From Malassezia japonica (lineage: Eukaryota > Basidiomycota > Malasseziomycetes > Malasseziales > Malasseziaceae): a stretch of DNA of 64,000 bases. Shown here in pieces: positions 36,471 to 46,703 of the stretch. The notes below the pieces were generated by a model. That model searched no databases. It was not told where the DNA came from and worked only from the letters and a program-made list of their open reading frames with translations. Position 1 is the first letter of the stretch. Each line of letters begins with the position of its first letter. The translations under genes were made by a program, and so were the position numbers. The DNA lies in contig NC_083377.1 of assembly GCF_029542785.1 (NCBI RefSeq), positions 310,001-374,000 of the forward strand, given 5' to 3'.

Positions 36471-38512
36471 TTAGCGGCCGCCCGAGAGACCCTTCTGGAC
36501 AGCGCGCTTGAGGCGCAGCGAGCAGCGGCGGTAGTCGTCCGCCGAGCTGTCCTCGAGCTCGAGGAGCTCGAGCGCCTTGGCGAGCTCCTGCTCCACCTGG
36601 ATCTTCGCGGCGCGCTTGAAGTTCGCGGCGGGGTTCGAGATGGTCGACTCGACCGAGTGCACGTAGGCCTCGAGGTCGTTCTTGGAGTCGTGCTTCGCCT
36701 GGAACTCCTTGTCGGCGTTCTTGAAGGTCTCCGAGTCCTTGATCATCTGCTCAATCTCGGTCGAGCTCAGGCGGCCGACCGAGTTGGTGATGGTGATGTT
36801 GGCCTTGCGGCCCGAGGCCTTGTCCTGGGCCGAGACCTTGAGGAGACCGTTGGCGTCCACCTCAAAGGTGCAGATCAGCTCGGCCTGGCCGCGGGGCATC
36901 GGGGGAATGCCCGTCAGCTCGAACTCACCGAGGAGACGGTTGTCCTTGCACTGGGTGCGCTCACCCTCGTACACCGGGAAGGTAACCTGGGTCTGGTTGT
37001 CCTCGACGGTGGTGAAAGTGCGGGTCTTGTTCGAGGGAATGGGGGTGTTGCGGGGCAGCACAACACCGAACACGTCACCCTGCATGGCGACACCGAGCGA
37101 GAGCGGGGCAACATCGAGCAGGAGGAGATCAGCGGTCTTGTCGCTGGTCTGGTTGGTGAGGACGGCACCCTGGACGGCGGCACCGTAGGCGACAGCCTCG
37201 TCGGGGTTGATCGACTTGTTCAGCTGGCGGCCGTTGAAGAACTCCGAGACGAGCGACTGGATCTTGGGGATACGGGTCGAGCCACCGACGAGCACAATGT
37301 CGTCGACCTTGTCGGCGGGGATCTTGGAGTCCTTGAGCACCTTGGCGACGGGGTCGATAGTCGACTTGAAGGCCGCGGCGTTGATCTCCTCGAAGCGGGC
37401 ACGGGTGATGCTGGCCTGGAAGTCGACACCGTCAAAGAGCGAGTCGACCTCGACGGTGGTCTGGGTCACGCTCGACAGGGTGCGCTTGGCACGCTCACAG
37501 GCGCTGCGCAGACGGCGGACAGCACGGGGGTCACCCGAGATGTCGAGCTTGTTCTTGCGCTCGAACTCCTTCTTGAAGAACTCGAGGAGGGTGTTGTCAA
37601 AGTCCTCACCACCAAGGTGGGTGTCACCGGCGGTGGCCTTGACGGCAAACACACCACCAGTGATGTTGAGGAGCGACACATCGAAAGTACCACCACCCAG
37701 GTCGAAGATCAGGACGTTCTTCTCCTGGCTCGACTTGGAGTCGAGACCGTAGGCAATGGCGGCCGCGGTGGGCTCGTTGATGATACGGAGCACATCGAGA
37801 CCGGCGATCGAACCTGATGGTTAGTAACTGTCTCGAGCTGCGGCCGTGTGCTCATCCAGCGTGCCGAATATAAGGCGTTGTCTTCAAAGGCCGGAGCCAT
37901 TCAGACTTAGCATGGAATATTTTGGAATAATCGTTGCACACGCCGCAGTGAATACGTACCAGCATCCTTGGTAGCGAGACGCTGCGAGTCGTTGAAGTAG
38001 GCGGGCACGGTAACGACGGCCTTCTTGACCTCCTTGCCGATCTTGGCCTCGGCGATCTCCTTCATCTTGATGAGGACCATCGACGAGATCTCCTGGGGAG
38101 CAAAGGTCTTGGTCGAGCCAAGGTACTCGACCTCAATGTAGGGCGAGCCGTCCTTGTCAATGACCTTGAAGGGCCAGTGCTGGGTGTCCTTCTTCACGTC
38201 GGGGTCGTCAAAGCGACGACCAATGAGACGCTTGGCGTCAAAGACCGTGTTGCGGGGGTTCATGGCGGCCTGGTTCTTGGCGGCATCACCAATCAGACGC
38301 TCGCTCTCGGTGAAAGCGACGTACGAGGGGGTAGTGCGGTTACCCTGGTCGTTGGCGATGATCTCGACACGCTCGTTGCTCCACCAACCCACACAGGAGT
38401 AGGTGGTGCCGAGGTCTAGTGTTAGGCGTTGCCTCCCCTCTGCTTACTTACCGATACCAATGGCACCCTCGTAGAGGTTCGAGTCGTTCGTGGCAGGCAC
38501 TTCAGACGACAT
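36471..38512 (-). CDS. SSB1: Ribosome-associated Hsp70, SSB type
   Basis: Three exons (38452-38512, 37960-38415, 36471-37813) separated by introns of 36 and 146 nt encode 619 residues. The spliced N-terminus reads [15 protein letters not shown], and the second join restores [23 protein letters not shown]. Hsp70 motifs [17 protein letters not shown] and [11 protein letters not shown] are present. Ribosome-associated type is indicated by the short C-terminus ending [13 protein letters not shown], without the EEVD of cytosolic Ssa proteins, and by [10 protein letters not shown]. Ssb proteins bind nascent chains with the RAC complex. Codon use is strongly biased to C- and G-ending codons, as expected for high expression. 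The gene diverges from the uS2m gene across 150 bp. Confidence 0.93.
37814..37959 (-). other. 146-nt intron 2 of SSB1
   Basis: The intron begins GTACGT and ends with a branch motif ACTAAC eight bases before the CAG acceptor. It is by far the longest intron in the window. I looked for C/D box snoRNA motifs and found no convincing pair. Confidence 0.85.
38416..38451 (-). other. 36-nt intron 1 of SSB1
   Basis: It begins GTAAGT and ends CTAACACTAG. It is still short by fungal standards but longer than the 21-23 nt introns elsewhere in the window. Confidence 0.85.
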
Positions 38513-38662
38513 GGTGAAAAAGTTCCGTGGAACTGGAAAAGGCAAACGGGGCTGCTGCCTTCCTTTTTCTTCGCTTTCGCGCCGCGTGCTTTTCTGCGCT
38601 GCGGTTCGGCCGAGGCTCGGCCGAGGAAGATTCGTGCGCTGCATCGTTCCCTCCATCTGGGC

Positions 38663-39716
38663 ATGCTGAGGTCGGTGCGTGGTAGCGTGCGCGCTCTGCC
38701 GCGCTTCGGCGTGCGCTCGGTCATGAACGAAGCACGCGAGAGCTTTGTGATCCCCGAGGAACCCATTTCGATCCAGACGGCGGATGCGCCGACTACGCAG
38801 GCCGCTGCACAGCGCCAGCGCGAAGCCGCGCAGGCCAAGGAGCCGCACGTCGCGGAGCACGCGAGCGAGCGCCTTGTGCGCAAGATGCGCCGCACGATGC
38901 GTACGTGGTATTGCTAACCCAGTCGACGACCTTGCGGGCCTCGCAAGCACACAGACGCGCCCGACGTCCTTCCGGCCGTACAAGCAGCGCTCGCAGCCGC
39001 TCGAGCCGAACCAACTCACACTGTCGCACCTGCTCGCGGCGACTGCGCAGCTCGGTCATGCCAAGACGCATGTGCAGCGCTCATACGAGCCGCTGCTGTA
39101 CGGCATGCGCCACGGCATGGCGGTGATTGACGTGGAGCGCGCGACGCTTCCTGCGCTCCGCCGCGCTGTCCAGGTGGTGCGTGGCATTGCCGAGAACGAC
39201 GGCATCATCCTCATTGTCGGCACGCGCCCCGACCTGCAGCCCGCGGTGCGTGCGGCGGCCGCGCGCCTCGGCGCAAACGGTTTCCACGTCAGTACCGACC
39301 GCTGGGTGCCGGGCGTGCTCACCAACGCCCCGAAGCTCCTCGCCCCGGCGATCCAGCACAGCGCCTCGCGCAACGCCGACCAGCTCGACGGCGAGGAGGC
39401 GCCGAACACCGCCAAGCTCGCCTCGCAGCTGTACCAGCCCGACCTGGTGATTGTTCTGAACCCTACGGAGAATGTACACGCCTTGCGCGAGGCGACGCAG
39501 TGCAATGTGCCGACGATGGCCATTGTCGATACCGACGTGGACCCCCGCTCGGTCACGTACGCGATCCCCGCGAACGACGATTCGCCGCGCGTCGCCGAGC
39601 TGGTCCTTGGCGTGCTGAGCAAGGCCGGCCAGGACGGCCTGCGCCGCCGCCAGGCCGCCAAGGAGGCGTCCGAAAAGCGCGAGCGCTCGCGCCGCCGCCG
39701 CGCCAAGCGCGACTAA
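38663..39716 (+). CDS. MRP4: Mitochondrial small-subunit ribosomal protein uS2
   Basis: Two exons (38663-38900, 38923-39716) with a 22-nt intron encode 343 residues. A basic mitochondrial presequence (MLRSVRGSVRALPRFG) precedes the uS2 fold, seen in HLLAATAQLGHAKTHV, YGMRHGMAVIDVERA, WVPGVLTNAPKL and PDLVIVLNP with TMAIVDTDVDP. These correspond to the conserved S2 core that contacts uS1 and helix 26 of the small subunit. The C-terminus is a basic tail of Arg and Lys. The ATG at 38663 gives the presequence; frames further upstream overlap the promoter of SSB1. Confidence 0.92.
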
Positions 39717-39755
39717 AATAGCCGATCGCCGCATACCATTCACGACGCCAGTGTT

Positions 39756-39761
39756 CACGTG
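39756..39761. promoter_or_regulatory. CACGTG site upstream of the SNF5-family gene
   Basis: CACGTG in the context TTCACGTGAC lies 62 bp upstream of the ATG at 39823, in a 106 bp gap. Confidence 0.4.
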
Positions 39762-39822
39762 ACTTATCCCTCGCCACGTCGCGTCCATAGCGAGCTCGGA
39801 GCGCGTAGCCTACCGCGCGACG

Positions 39823-42800
39823 ATGTTTGGCGGATCAGGGAGTGATGGCGGAGGCAAGATGTGGGACGCCAATGCACCGGGGAAGAATATACCGCCGACA
39901 AGCTCCAACTCCACCACGTCCACCGGCATTTACGCGGCGATGCAGACGCCGGGCACCGCGAGCGTGCCGAATGCGACCTACCAGGCGCAGCGGCCCCACG
40001 CCATCCCGCTCGAGTCGGGATTCATGGGCGACGCGCGCGCTGCACGCTACTCGGGCCTGCACACGCCGGGGGGGGCGACACTAACGACCGAGCCCCGGGG
40101 GGGCGCGATGCTCATGCCGGGCACCAGTGCGTACCCCCAGTCCTTTGCGCAGATGGGCGCAATGGCGGGCAATGCGCGGCCTGCGCTCCCTGTCCAGGCG
40201 CCTGCACGCCCGCCAGGGCCACGCCGGGGGCGCCCGCCACGCAACCCCCGCCCCCCTGCACAGACCACGCAGCCGGGGGGGCAGGACGAGTCCGCGCCGT
40301 ACATGGCCCGGCCGCCGAGCGGCGCGATGCCGTTTACCCCATCGCTGAGCGCGCCGCAGCAACAGGCGCTCATGGCGCGCGCCGTGCAGCTGGTCAAGGC
40401 GCAGGACCAGCCCAGCTTTACGCCGCTCCACGCGCTCCTCCAGATGGGCTTTGTGTTTGTGCGCAACGCACAGCTGCCGAACGCGCCGCCGAACGCGCAG
40501 GCGGGTGGCACGATCCTGCGTGCAGACGAGGCCGCGGCACTCGGCCTGCTTCCGCCCCAGGCGCAAGGCGTCCGGCCGCCCGCACCACTGGGCTATGGCC
40601 AAAACGTGCCGTTTGGGCGCCCGATGCCGTTCGAGCCGGCGGTCCACCCAGAGGACAAGGCGCCTGCCGCGATCCTGCCGGGCGCCCCGGCGAACGTGCC
40701 GCTCGTGCGCGGCGGCGCGCCGCCGCCCAAGTCGGCCGCCGGCGTGCCGGTCACGCCGCAAAACACACGCCTGACGCCGCTCCCAAGCGCCACGACGCAA
40801 CCCTACCCGTGGGCGGCTCTCGCTCCGGCGGAAGTCGCGGAGCTCGAAGAGATCATGCGCACCGACGCCAAGTTTTTGCCGGTGCTGCAGGCGCAGCACA
40901 AGCGCGGCGAGGCCGAGCTGTATGTGCACGCGGCCGGCGTGATGCACCCGCCCCTGCCGCAGGTCCCGCCCAAGGCCGTGCCGTGGTGGGAAAAGGCGGC
41001 GCACGAGCCGAATGCGCCGCGCATCTCGGAGCCGCTGCGCATCATCTATCCTGCGCAGCGGCAGCGGGCGCAAGAGCAAGGTGTGCGTGGCGTACGTGCT
41101 GCCGTGCCGCTGAGTGGCGCCGAGATTGAGCGCGTTGCAAATACCCCCGAGTCGCTCGTCCCCATCCGTCTGGAGCTGGACCACGAGCCGTTCAAGCTGC
41201 GCGACACGTTTACGTGGAACGCGGCCGAGGACGACGCGTCGCTCGAGGCGTTTGCGGTGGCTATTTGCGAGGATATGGGGCTGCCCGTCGCCGTATTTGT
41301 GCCGCTGATCAAAGGGGCCGTGCAGGCGCAGGTGAACGAGTATGCGGCTGCGATGGCGCTGCGCCCCGAGCCGGGCCTGCATGGCGATAGCGGCGATGCG
41401 ACCGGCAAGGCTGGGCAAGGGACTCTGGGCACCGATGGCGAGCGGATATGGCAGCGCCTGCGCACCGATGTGCTCCATGGGGGCGAGGCGGAGCACGAGG
41501 AGCAAGACATCGAGCACGAGGCCGAGCCACAGGAGGACACGGGGCACGCCGGCAAGGGCGACGACGAGGCCACCGTCAAGCGCGAGGGCGAGGACGTGGT
41601 CCCTGCCGAAAACGCGCCGGCGCCCGACGCAAAAGATACACCCCGCAGCGACGCTGCGCTGCCCACCACCGATCCGCATCCAGCGCGCGTGGAGAGCACG
41701 CTGGACCAGGACCTGCGTGACGAGCTGCGCATCCTGATCAAGCTTGATATCCTCGTCGGCGCGCAGAATCTCGTCGACCAGTTTGAGTGGGATATCCTGA
41801 GCGCCGACTCGATGGGCGCCGAGCGCTTTGCCGAGGCGTTTGCCGCGGACCTCGGCCTGCCCGGCGAGTTCAAGACGGCGATTGTGCACGCGATCCGCGA
41901 GCAGGTCAGCACGCACCTGCGCCTCTTGTTCGTCCTGGGCTACCCCTTTAATAAGTTGGCGTCGATGGACGAGGAGATCCGCACCGCCTTTTTGCCGGAC
42001 GTCGACGCGGCGCAGCTCGCGCGCCGCCACGGCGAGGTGGATGCGTACACGCCCAAGCTCGTGCAGCTCACGCCGACCGACGCGCTGCACCTCGAGCGCG
42101 AGCACGAGCGCGAGATGCGGCGCAAGCGGCGGCAGACCAAGGGGCGGCGTGGCATCAACCTTGCCGAGCGCGAGCCGCAACGCACGATCCGCTCCGTGCC
42201 CGTGTATGGCCTGCAAGGCGGCGTCCCCGACGCGACGAGTGCCGGGCATTCGTCGCGCCGCGCGGCCGCCGCCGCGGCGAGCGCGAGCATCGCGTCACTC
42301 GGCGAGCCGATGGACGACACCAGCTCGCCCGCGCCGCAGAAACGCATCCGCACCGACCGCCAAGAGGTGCACTTTCGGTACCCCGGCGGCCTCGGCGCGG
42401 CGGACGCGCCGGCCGTGCCGCACTTCCGCTCGCGGACGCTCGCGCAGACGCCGCTCGACGCGCTGGGCCGGCGCACGCCCGCGCAGGCCCCGCCGCCGAC
42501 CGAAAGCGCGCCGCGCGGGCGCCCGCCAAAGGACCGGTCGACCGACGTGTCGCTTGCGCGTGGCGCGCGGCCGGAAGACCTCGAGCGGCAGCACCCCAAC
42601 ATGTTTGACGGCGTGTGGCACTGCGGCAACTGCGGCCTGCCTGGCTACCTTGCGCCCGGCCGCCGCAAAGGGCCTGCCGGCGAAAAGACGCTGTGTGGCC
42701 CGTGCGGCAAGTACTACCACCGGCACCGCCGCATGGAGAGCGTGACGTACACGCGCGACCCCGCGTACCACATCAAGCGGCTGAAGCGCGTCGCGCCCGA

Positions 42801-43143
42801 CGACGCGGCGGACGCCGCGATGGGCGACTCGACCGAGCTGCCGCTCCTGCCCGAGGACAGCGACAGCGACGCGCTCGAGGCGCCTCCGCAGCCCCCCCGC
42901 TGGCTCGTCGCGGCGGCCGAGGCGTCACGGCGCAAATACCCCAACGACCTCTTCCAGGTGCAGCTGCGCCCGCGCCTCCCCGACGCGCCCGAGCCGGCGG
43001 AGGAGTGGCGCATCAAGTGCGCTGACTGCCCTGGCAAGGTGTACAAGCCGGGCCCCGGCGAGTCGCTGATCAACTTTGAGATCCATCTAAAGAACCGCAG
43101 CCACCGTGCGGCCGTCGCGCGCCGCCTCGGTTCGGCGCCATAG
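39823..43143 (+). CDS. SNF5/SFH1-family chromatin remodelling subunit with C-terminal zinc motifs
   Basis: A 1106-residue single-exon protein. The first 400 residues are Pro/Gly/Ala-rich and disordered. The SNF5 repeat region follows: VPIRLELDHEPFKLRDTFTW (repeat 1), an acidic linker, then ILIKLDILVGAQNLVDQFEWD and LPGEFKTAIVHAIREQV (repeat 2), matching Snf5/Sfh1/INI1. A GATA-like C-X2-C-X20-C-X2-C motif starts at Cys934 (WHCGNCGLPG...CGPCGKYY). Near the end, CADCPGKVYK followed by HLKNRSHR suggests a further C2H2-type site. The protein belongs to SWI/SNF or RSC; which one cannot be told from sequence alone. It starts a run of closely spaced same-strand genes. Confidence 0.9.
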   Translation: MFGGSGSDGGGKMWDANAPGKNIPPTSSNSTTSTGIYAAMQTPGTASVPNATYQAQRPHAIPLESGFMGDARAARYSGLHTPGGATLTTEPRGGAMLMPGTSAYPQSFAQMGAMAGNARPALPVQAPARPPGPRRGRPPRNPRPPAQTTQPGGQDESAPYMARPPSGAMPFTPSLSAPQQQALMARAVQLVKAQDQPSFTPLHALLQMGFVFVRNAQLPNAPPNAQAGGTILRADEAAALGLLPPQAQGVRPPAPLGYGQNVPFGRPMPFEPAVHPEDKAPAAILPGAPANVPLVRGGAPPPKSAAGVPVTPQNTRLTPLPSATTQPYPWAALAPAEVAELEEIMRTDAKFLPVLQAQHKRGEAELYVHAAGVMHPPLPQVPPKAVPWWEKAAHEPNAPRISEPLRIIYPAQRQRAQEQGVRGVRAAVPLSGAEIERVANTPESLVPIRLELDHEPFKLRDTFTWNAAEDDASLEAFAVAICEDMGLPVAVFVPLIKGAVQAQVNEYAAAMALRPEPGLHGDSGDATGKAGQGTLGTDGERIWQRLRTDVLHGGEAEHEEQDIEHEAEPQEDTGHAGKGDDEATVKREGEDVVPAENAPAPDAKDTPRSDAALPTTDPHPARVESTLDQDLRDELRILIKLDILVGAQNLVDQFEWDILSADSMGAERFAEAFAADLGLPGEFKTAIVHAIREQVSTHLRLLFVLGYPFNKLASMDEEIRTAFLPDVDAAQLARRHGEVDAYTPKLVQLTPTDALHLEREHEREMRRKRRQTKGRRGINLAEREPQRTIRSVPVYGLQGGVPDATSAGHSSRRAAAAAASASIASLGEPMDDTSSPAPQKRIRTDRQEVHFRYPGGLGAADAPAVPHFRSRTLAQTPLDALGRRTPAQAPPPTESAPRGRPPKDRSTDVSLARGARPEDLERQHPNMFDGVWHCGNCGLPGYLAPGRRKGPAGEKTLCGPCGKYYHRHRRMESVTYTRDPAYHIKRLKRVAPDDAADAAMGDSTELPLLPEDSDSDALEAPPQPPRWLVAAAEASRRKYPNDLFQVQLRPRLPDAPEPAEEWRIKCADCPGKVYKPGPGESLINFEIHLKNRSHRAAVARRLGSAP

Positions 43144-43195
43144 CCCTGTAGGACTACGCGTGGAGCAGCCACGACCCTCCCTCCACATTGCCACC

Positions 43196-43846
43196 ATGGC
43201 GTGTTCGCACGAGCACCACGCGTGTGGCCACGCGCACGACGATGCGGACCATGTGCGCCCTGGCGAAGGGCAGCAAGACTACCTCTATTCCTCGATTGAC
43301 CGCGACCAGGTGAGCGCGCTGAACGAGCGCACGCCGGGCTCGGCACGTGCGGTGATCCGGCCGTTTGACGACCGCTACAGCAGCGACGGAGCGCTCGAGT
43401 CGGACGTCGACGACGACCTGCTTCTCCATATTCCGTTCGCAGGCAGCGTGCAACTGCGTGCGCTTCTGCTGCGCACGGGCCCCGGCCCGACGACGCCGCG
43501 CGCGGTCCACCTCTACAAAAACTGCGAGAACCTGGACTTGGAAGAGGCCGCCGACGGGAAGCCCGCGCAGAAGCTCGAGTCGATCCCCGATTCGAGCGAT
43601 GTCGTGGAGATCCCGCTGCTCGCCGCACGCTTTCCCGACGTGCAGACCATTACGCTCTACGTGCCCGGCGCGCTGCGCGCGTCCGACGACCCGCGCACCT
43701 CGATCTCGTTCGTAGGCTTCCGTGGCGAACCCCGCATGAAGCAGCGGGGAGGGCCGCAGCAGATCGTCTACGAGGCCGCGCCCCGCGCCGCCGACCACCC
43801 GGTGCGGGGCACGGCCGAGGCGCCGCTCCGCAAGAGCGGCACGTGA
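43196..43846 (+). CDS. PITH-domain protein (PITHD1 family)
   Basis: A 216-residue single-exon protein from an ATG in a strong context (CACCATGG). It starts with a His/Cys-rich MACSHEHHACGHAHDD segment typical of the family, then YLYSSIDRDQVSALNE and the PITH jelly-roll (DDLLLHIPFAGSVQLRALLL, TPRAVHLYKN, ISFVGFRGE). PITH proteins bind the proteasome or thioredoxin-like partners; their role in fungi is not well defined. It sits 52 bp after the SNF5-family gene and only 24 bp before the next ATG, so the next gene's promoter must lie within this coding region. Confidence 0.92.
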   Translation: MACSHEHHACGHAHDDADHVRPGEGQQDYLYSSIDRDQVSALNERTPGSARAVIRPFDDRYSSDGALESDVDDDLLLHIPFAGSVQLRALLLRTGPGPTTPRAVHLYKNCENLDLEEAADGKPAQKLESIPDSSDVVEIPLLAARFPDVQTITLYVPGALRASDDPRTSISFVGFRGEPRMKQRGGPQQIVYEAAPRAADHPVRGTAEAPLRKSGT

Positions 43847-43870
43847 TAGACCGTAGCTTGCTGCGACGCG

Positions 43871-46640
43871 ATGGACGCGGAATCGGACAGCGTGGGCGAC
43901 GAGGTGTATGCCGACGAGGGCATTGCGACGCGCGCCATGCGTTCGTTGAAGCGTATGGCGCGCACATACCTTAACTACTTTGTACGTAATTTTGCTCACG
44001 CAGCGTGTCCATTTGATTTGGTTCACGGTGGTGCCGCTCGTCGCGTCGGGCATCATGTACGGCGCGAATGGCAAGGCGCACGTCATTCCGTACATCGACT
44101 GTCTCTTCATGTCTGTGTCGGCGATGACCGTCACTGGCCTGGTGACGGTGCCGGTGTCGCAGCTGTCGCTCGGCCAGCAAATCATCTGCTTCGTGCTGAT
44201 GGTCATGGGCAATCTCGTGGTGAACAGCCTGGTCATCGTGCTTGTGCGCAGGCACATGTTCGGCAAGAAGTTCCAGCACGTAATGAAGCGCAGCTCGTCC
44301 GCACGCAAGCGCATGCGCGACGTCGAGGCCCAGGAACGCAAGGAACACGAGGAGGAGAAGGAAAAGATGCTGCGCTTTTTTGGCCTCGGCCACGAAGACA
44401 TCGAGGAGCGGCGCGCCAAGCCGACCAAGGCGCCGCGCAACCAGAAGAAGCCAAAGCTGAACGCGGCCATGATTCAGCGCATCAACGAGCCGGCACGCCA
44501 GGTCAACCCAAACGGCGAGATGACCACCATGGTCGCCGTGCCAGAGCCGGAGGAGGCGCCGCACAGTATCCTGCAGAGCACCGACGAGCCTCCGTCGCAG
44601 GGCGTGCGCATCGCCGACGAGGCGACACACGGCATCCTCCAGGATGGCTCGGACAGGGCGTCCGAGTCCCAGGGCATCCGCATCGCCGAGCCCGAGCGCA
44701 CCGACGAGGCGGCCCAGCCGGCCCAGACGACGCGCCGCCGCTCGCTCGACCAGGACCCGCGGCCCCACGACCCGGGCCGCGAGGTGCGCCGCGTGCACAC
44801 GGTGGCGTTTGCCGAGCAGACCCGCGACGAGCCGAGCGAGAAACACACGCCGCCGGCGCGCCTCGCGCACGCAACAACGATGCCGGCGCACCAGCTCCCG
44901 ATGCGGACCATGTCGTACGACCGCAGCACAGTGCGCTCGGACACCGAGTCGCGCGCGCCGCGGCCCGGCGCCGCGCTGCACCGCACCATGACGCGGAACA
45001 TCGACAAAGGTCTCGGTGGATTCCCGTCGCCGATCGACTACGCCATGACGCTGCTCGACATGATCAATGCGCGCAAGCGCCTGACCGTGCCGCAGACGTC
45101 GACCCTTGCGCCCACCGTCCCGGAGCGCTCGCAGTCGGGCGACGACGGCGAAGAGCGCGTGCGTTTTGCGCCGTACCTCACCTTTGACGCGCGCGTCACT
45201 GGCAACTCGCACTTTCACAACCTCACCGCCGCGCAGCGCAACGAGCTCGGGGGCGTCGAGTACCGTGCGCTGGATGTGCTGGTGTGGCTCATCCCGCTGT
45301 ACTGGGTGTTTTGGGTGTTTCTTGCCCTGGTCATCTCGACGCCGTACATTGCGAGCAAGAGCGCGGCGCACTACCGCACCTTCCTCGAGACCCAGCAGGA
45401 CAAAGCGCCACACAGTGCCGAGTGGTACTGGATCTTTAATGTGGTCTCGGCGCTGACCAATACGGGCATGTCGCTTGCGGATAGCAGCTTCCAGGGCGCT
45501 ATGAGCAATGCGTACATGTTCCTCATTCCGTGTATGATACTAATTTTGGTCGGCAACACGGCCTACCCCGTGATGCTGCGTTTTATTATTTGGTCGCTGT
45601 CCAAGTGCGTCTCGATTGAGTCGCAGCTGTACGAGACGCTGCGCTTCCTCCTCGACCATCCCCGCCGGTGCTTTGTGTACCTCTTTCCCCGCGAGCACAC
45701 GTGGTTCCTCTTTGCGCTGATCCTCGGCCTGACCATCATCGACTGGTTCTTTTTGATGATCCTCGACTTGAGCCGCCGCAAAGAGGCGTTCTCGGACGGG
45801 ACGTGGGTCTTTGACGCTCTGTTCCAGTCCGTCGCCACGCGCTCCGCCGGCTTCCAGACCTTCAACATTCTGAGCCTCGCCCCGGCCGAGCAGATGATGC
45901 AGGTGTTTATGATGTACCTCGCCGTGTTTCCGCTCACAATGACGGTGCGTACGACGAACGTGTACGAAGAAGGCAGCCTCGGTGTGTACGACGACGACGC
46001 GGGCGCCGGAGCCAACAGCGGCCAGGGGCGCGCAGTGTGGGGACGCTTCCTCCCGGAGCAGGTCCGCCGCCAGGTCGCCTACGACTTGTGGTGGATCGCA
46101 CTCGCGCTATGGATCGTCCTCATCGCCGAGCAGAGCAAGCTCGAGAACGAGGCACAGTTCCCGAACCTCACCATTTTTACCGTGCTCTACGAGATGATCT
46201 CGGCCTACGGAACGGTCGGCCTCTCGTGCGGATCGACGTCCGACAAGGATGCGTCGCTCGCGGCCAACTTTACTGTCCTCTCCAAACTGATCGTGTGTGC
46301 AGTCATGATCCGTGGCCGCCACCGCGGTCTGCCGGGCGCGATCGACCGTGCGATTATGCTCCCGAGCGAGCTGCATGCCTACGACGAGTCGCACGACGTG
46401 CGCAGCCTCGAACCGACGTCGACCTTGGGCGCGATGAGCCTGCCTGGCTCGCTCGCCCGCACGTCGAGCATGCGAACCAATGTGTCAACCGGCGGCCTCC
46501 AGCGCACCGCTTCGGCACGCTCGGGTCCGGGCGCCTCGCCACATGCATTTCCCGCGGCGACCATGACCGAAGAACCAGAGCTGCTAGACACGATCCCCGA
46601 AGCAGCCACCCCCCGCGCACCCTCGGTGCGCTCCTTGTAA
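43871..46640 (+). CDS. Trk-type potassium transporter, first of a tandem pair
   Basis: Exons 43871-43981 and 44004-46640, split by a 22-nt intron, encode 915 residues. Four pore-loop repeats carry the selectivity-filter glycines: SAMTVTGLVTVP, SALTNTGMSLAD, SVATRSAGFQTF and SAYGTVGLSCGS. A long cytosolic loop between repeats 1 and 2 is rich in charged residues, as in fungal Trk1. The conserved GRHRGLPGAIDRAIMLPSEL segment follows the last helix, and a Ser/Thr-rich tail of about 90 residues ends the protein. Trk proteins mediate high-affinity potassium uptake at the plasma membrane. The second copy follows 63 bp later. Confidence 0.93.
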
Positions 46641-46649
46641 GTAAATAGA

Positions 46650-46665
46650 CACGTGGGACCACGTG
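46650..46665. promoter_or_regulatory. Paired CACGTG sites, 10 bp apart, between the two Trk genes
   Basis: CACGTG occurs at 46650-46655 and 46660-46665, spaced one helical turn, inside the 63 bp gap. The pair lies about 40-55 bp upstream of the ATG at 46704. Confidence 0.5.
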
Positions 46666-46703
46666 AAGGTGAACCGTGCGAAGCAAGGTTGTGGTTCGCC
46701 GCC

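Noticed and set aside
37814..37959. Possible snoRNA in SSB1 intron 2, by analogy with animal Hsc70 introns
   Set aside because: I found no paired C and D box motifs or stem; the only suggestive sequence (GGATGAGC) is too weak.
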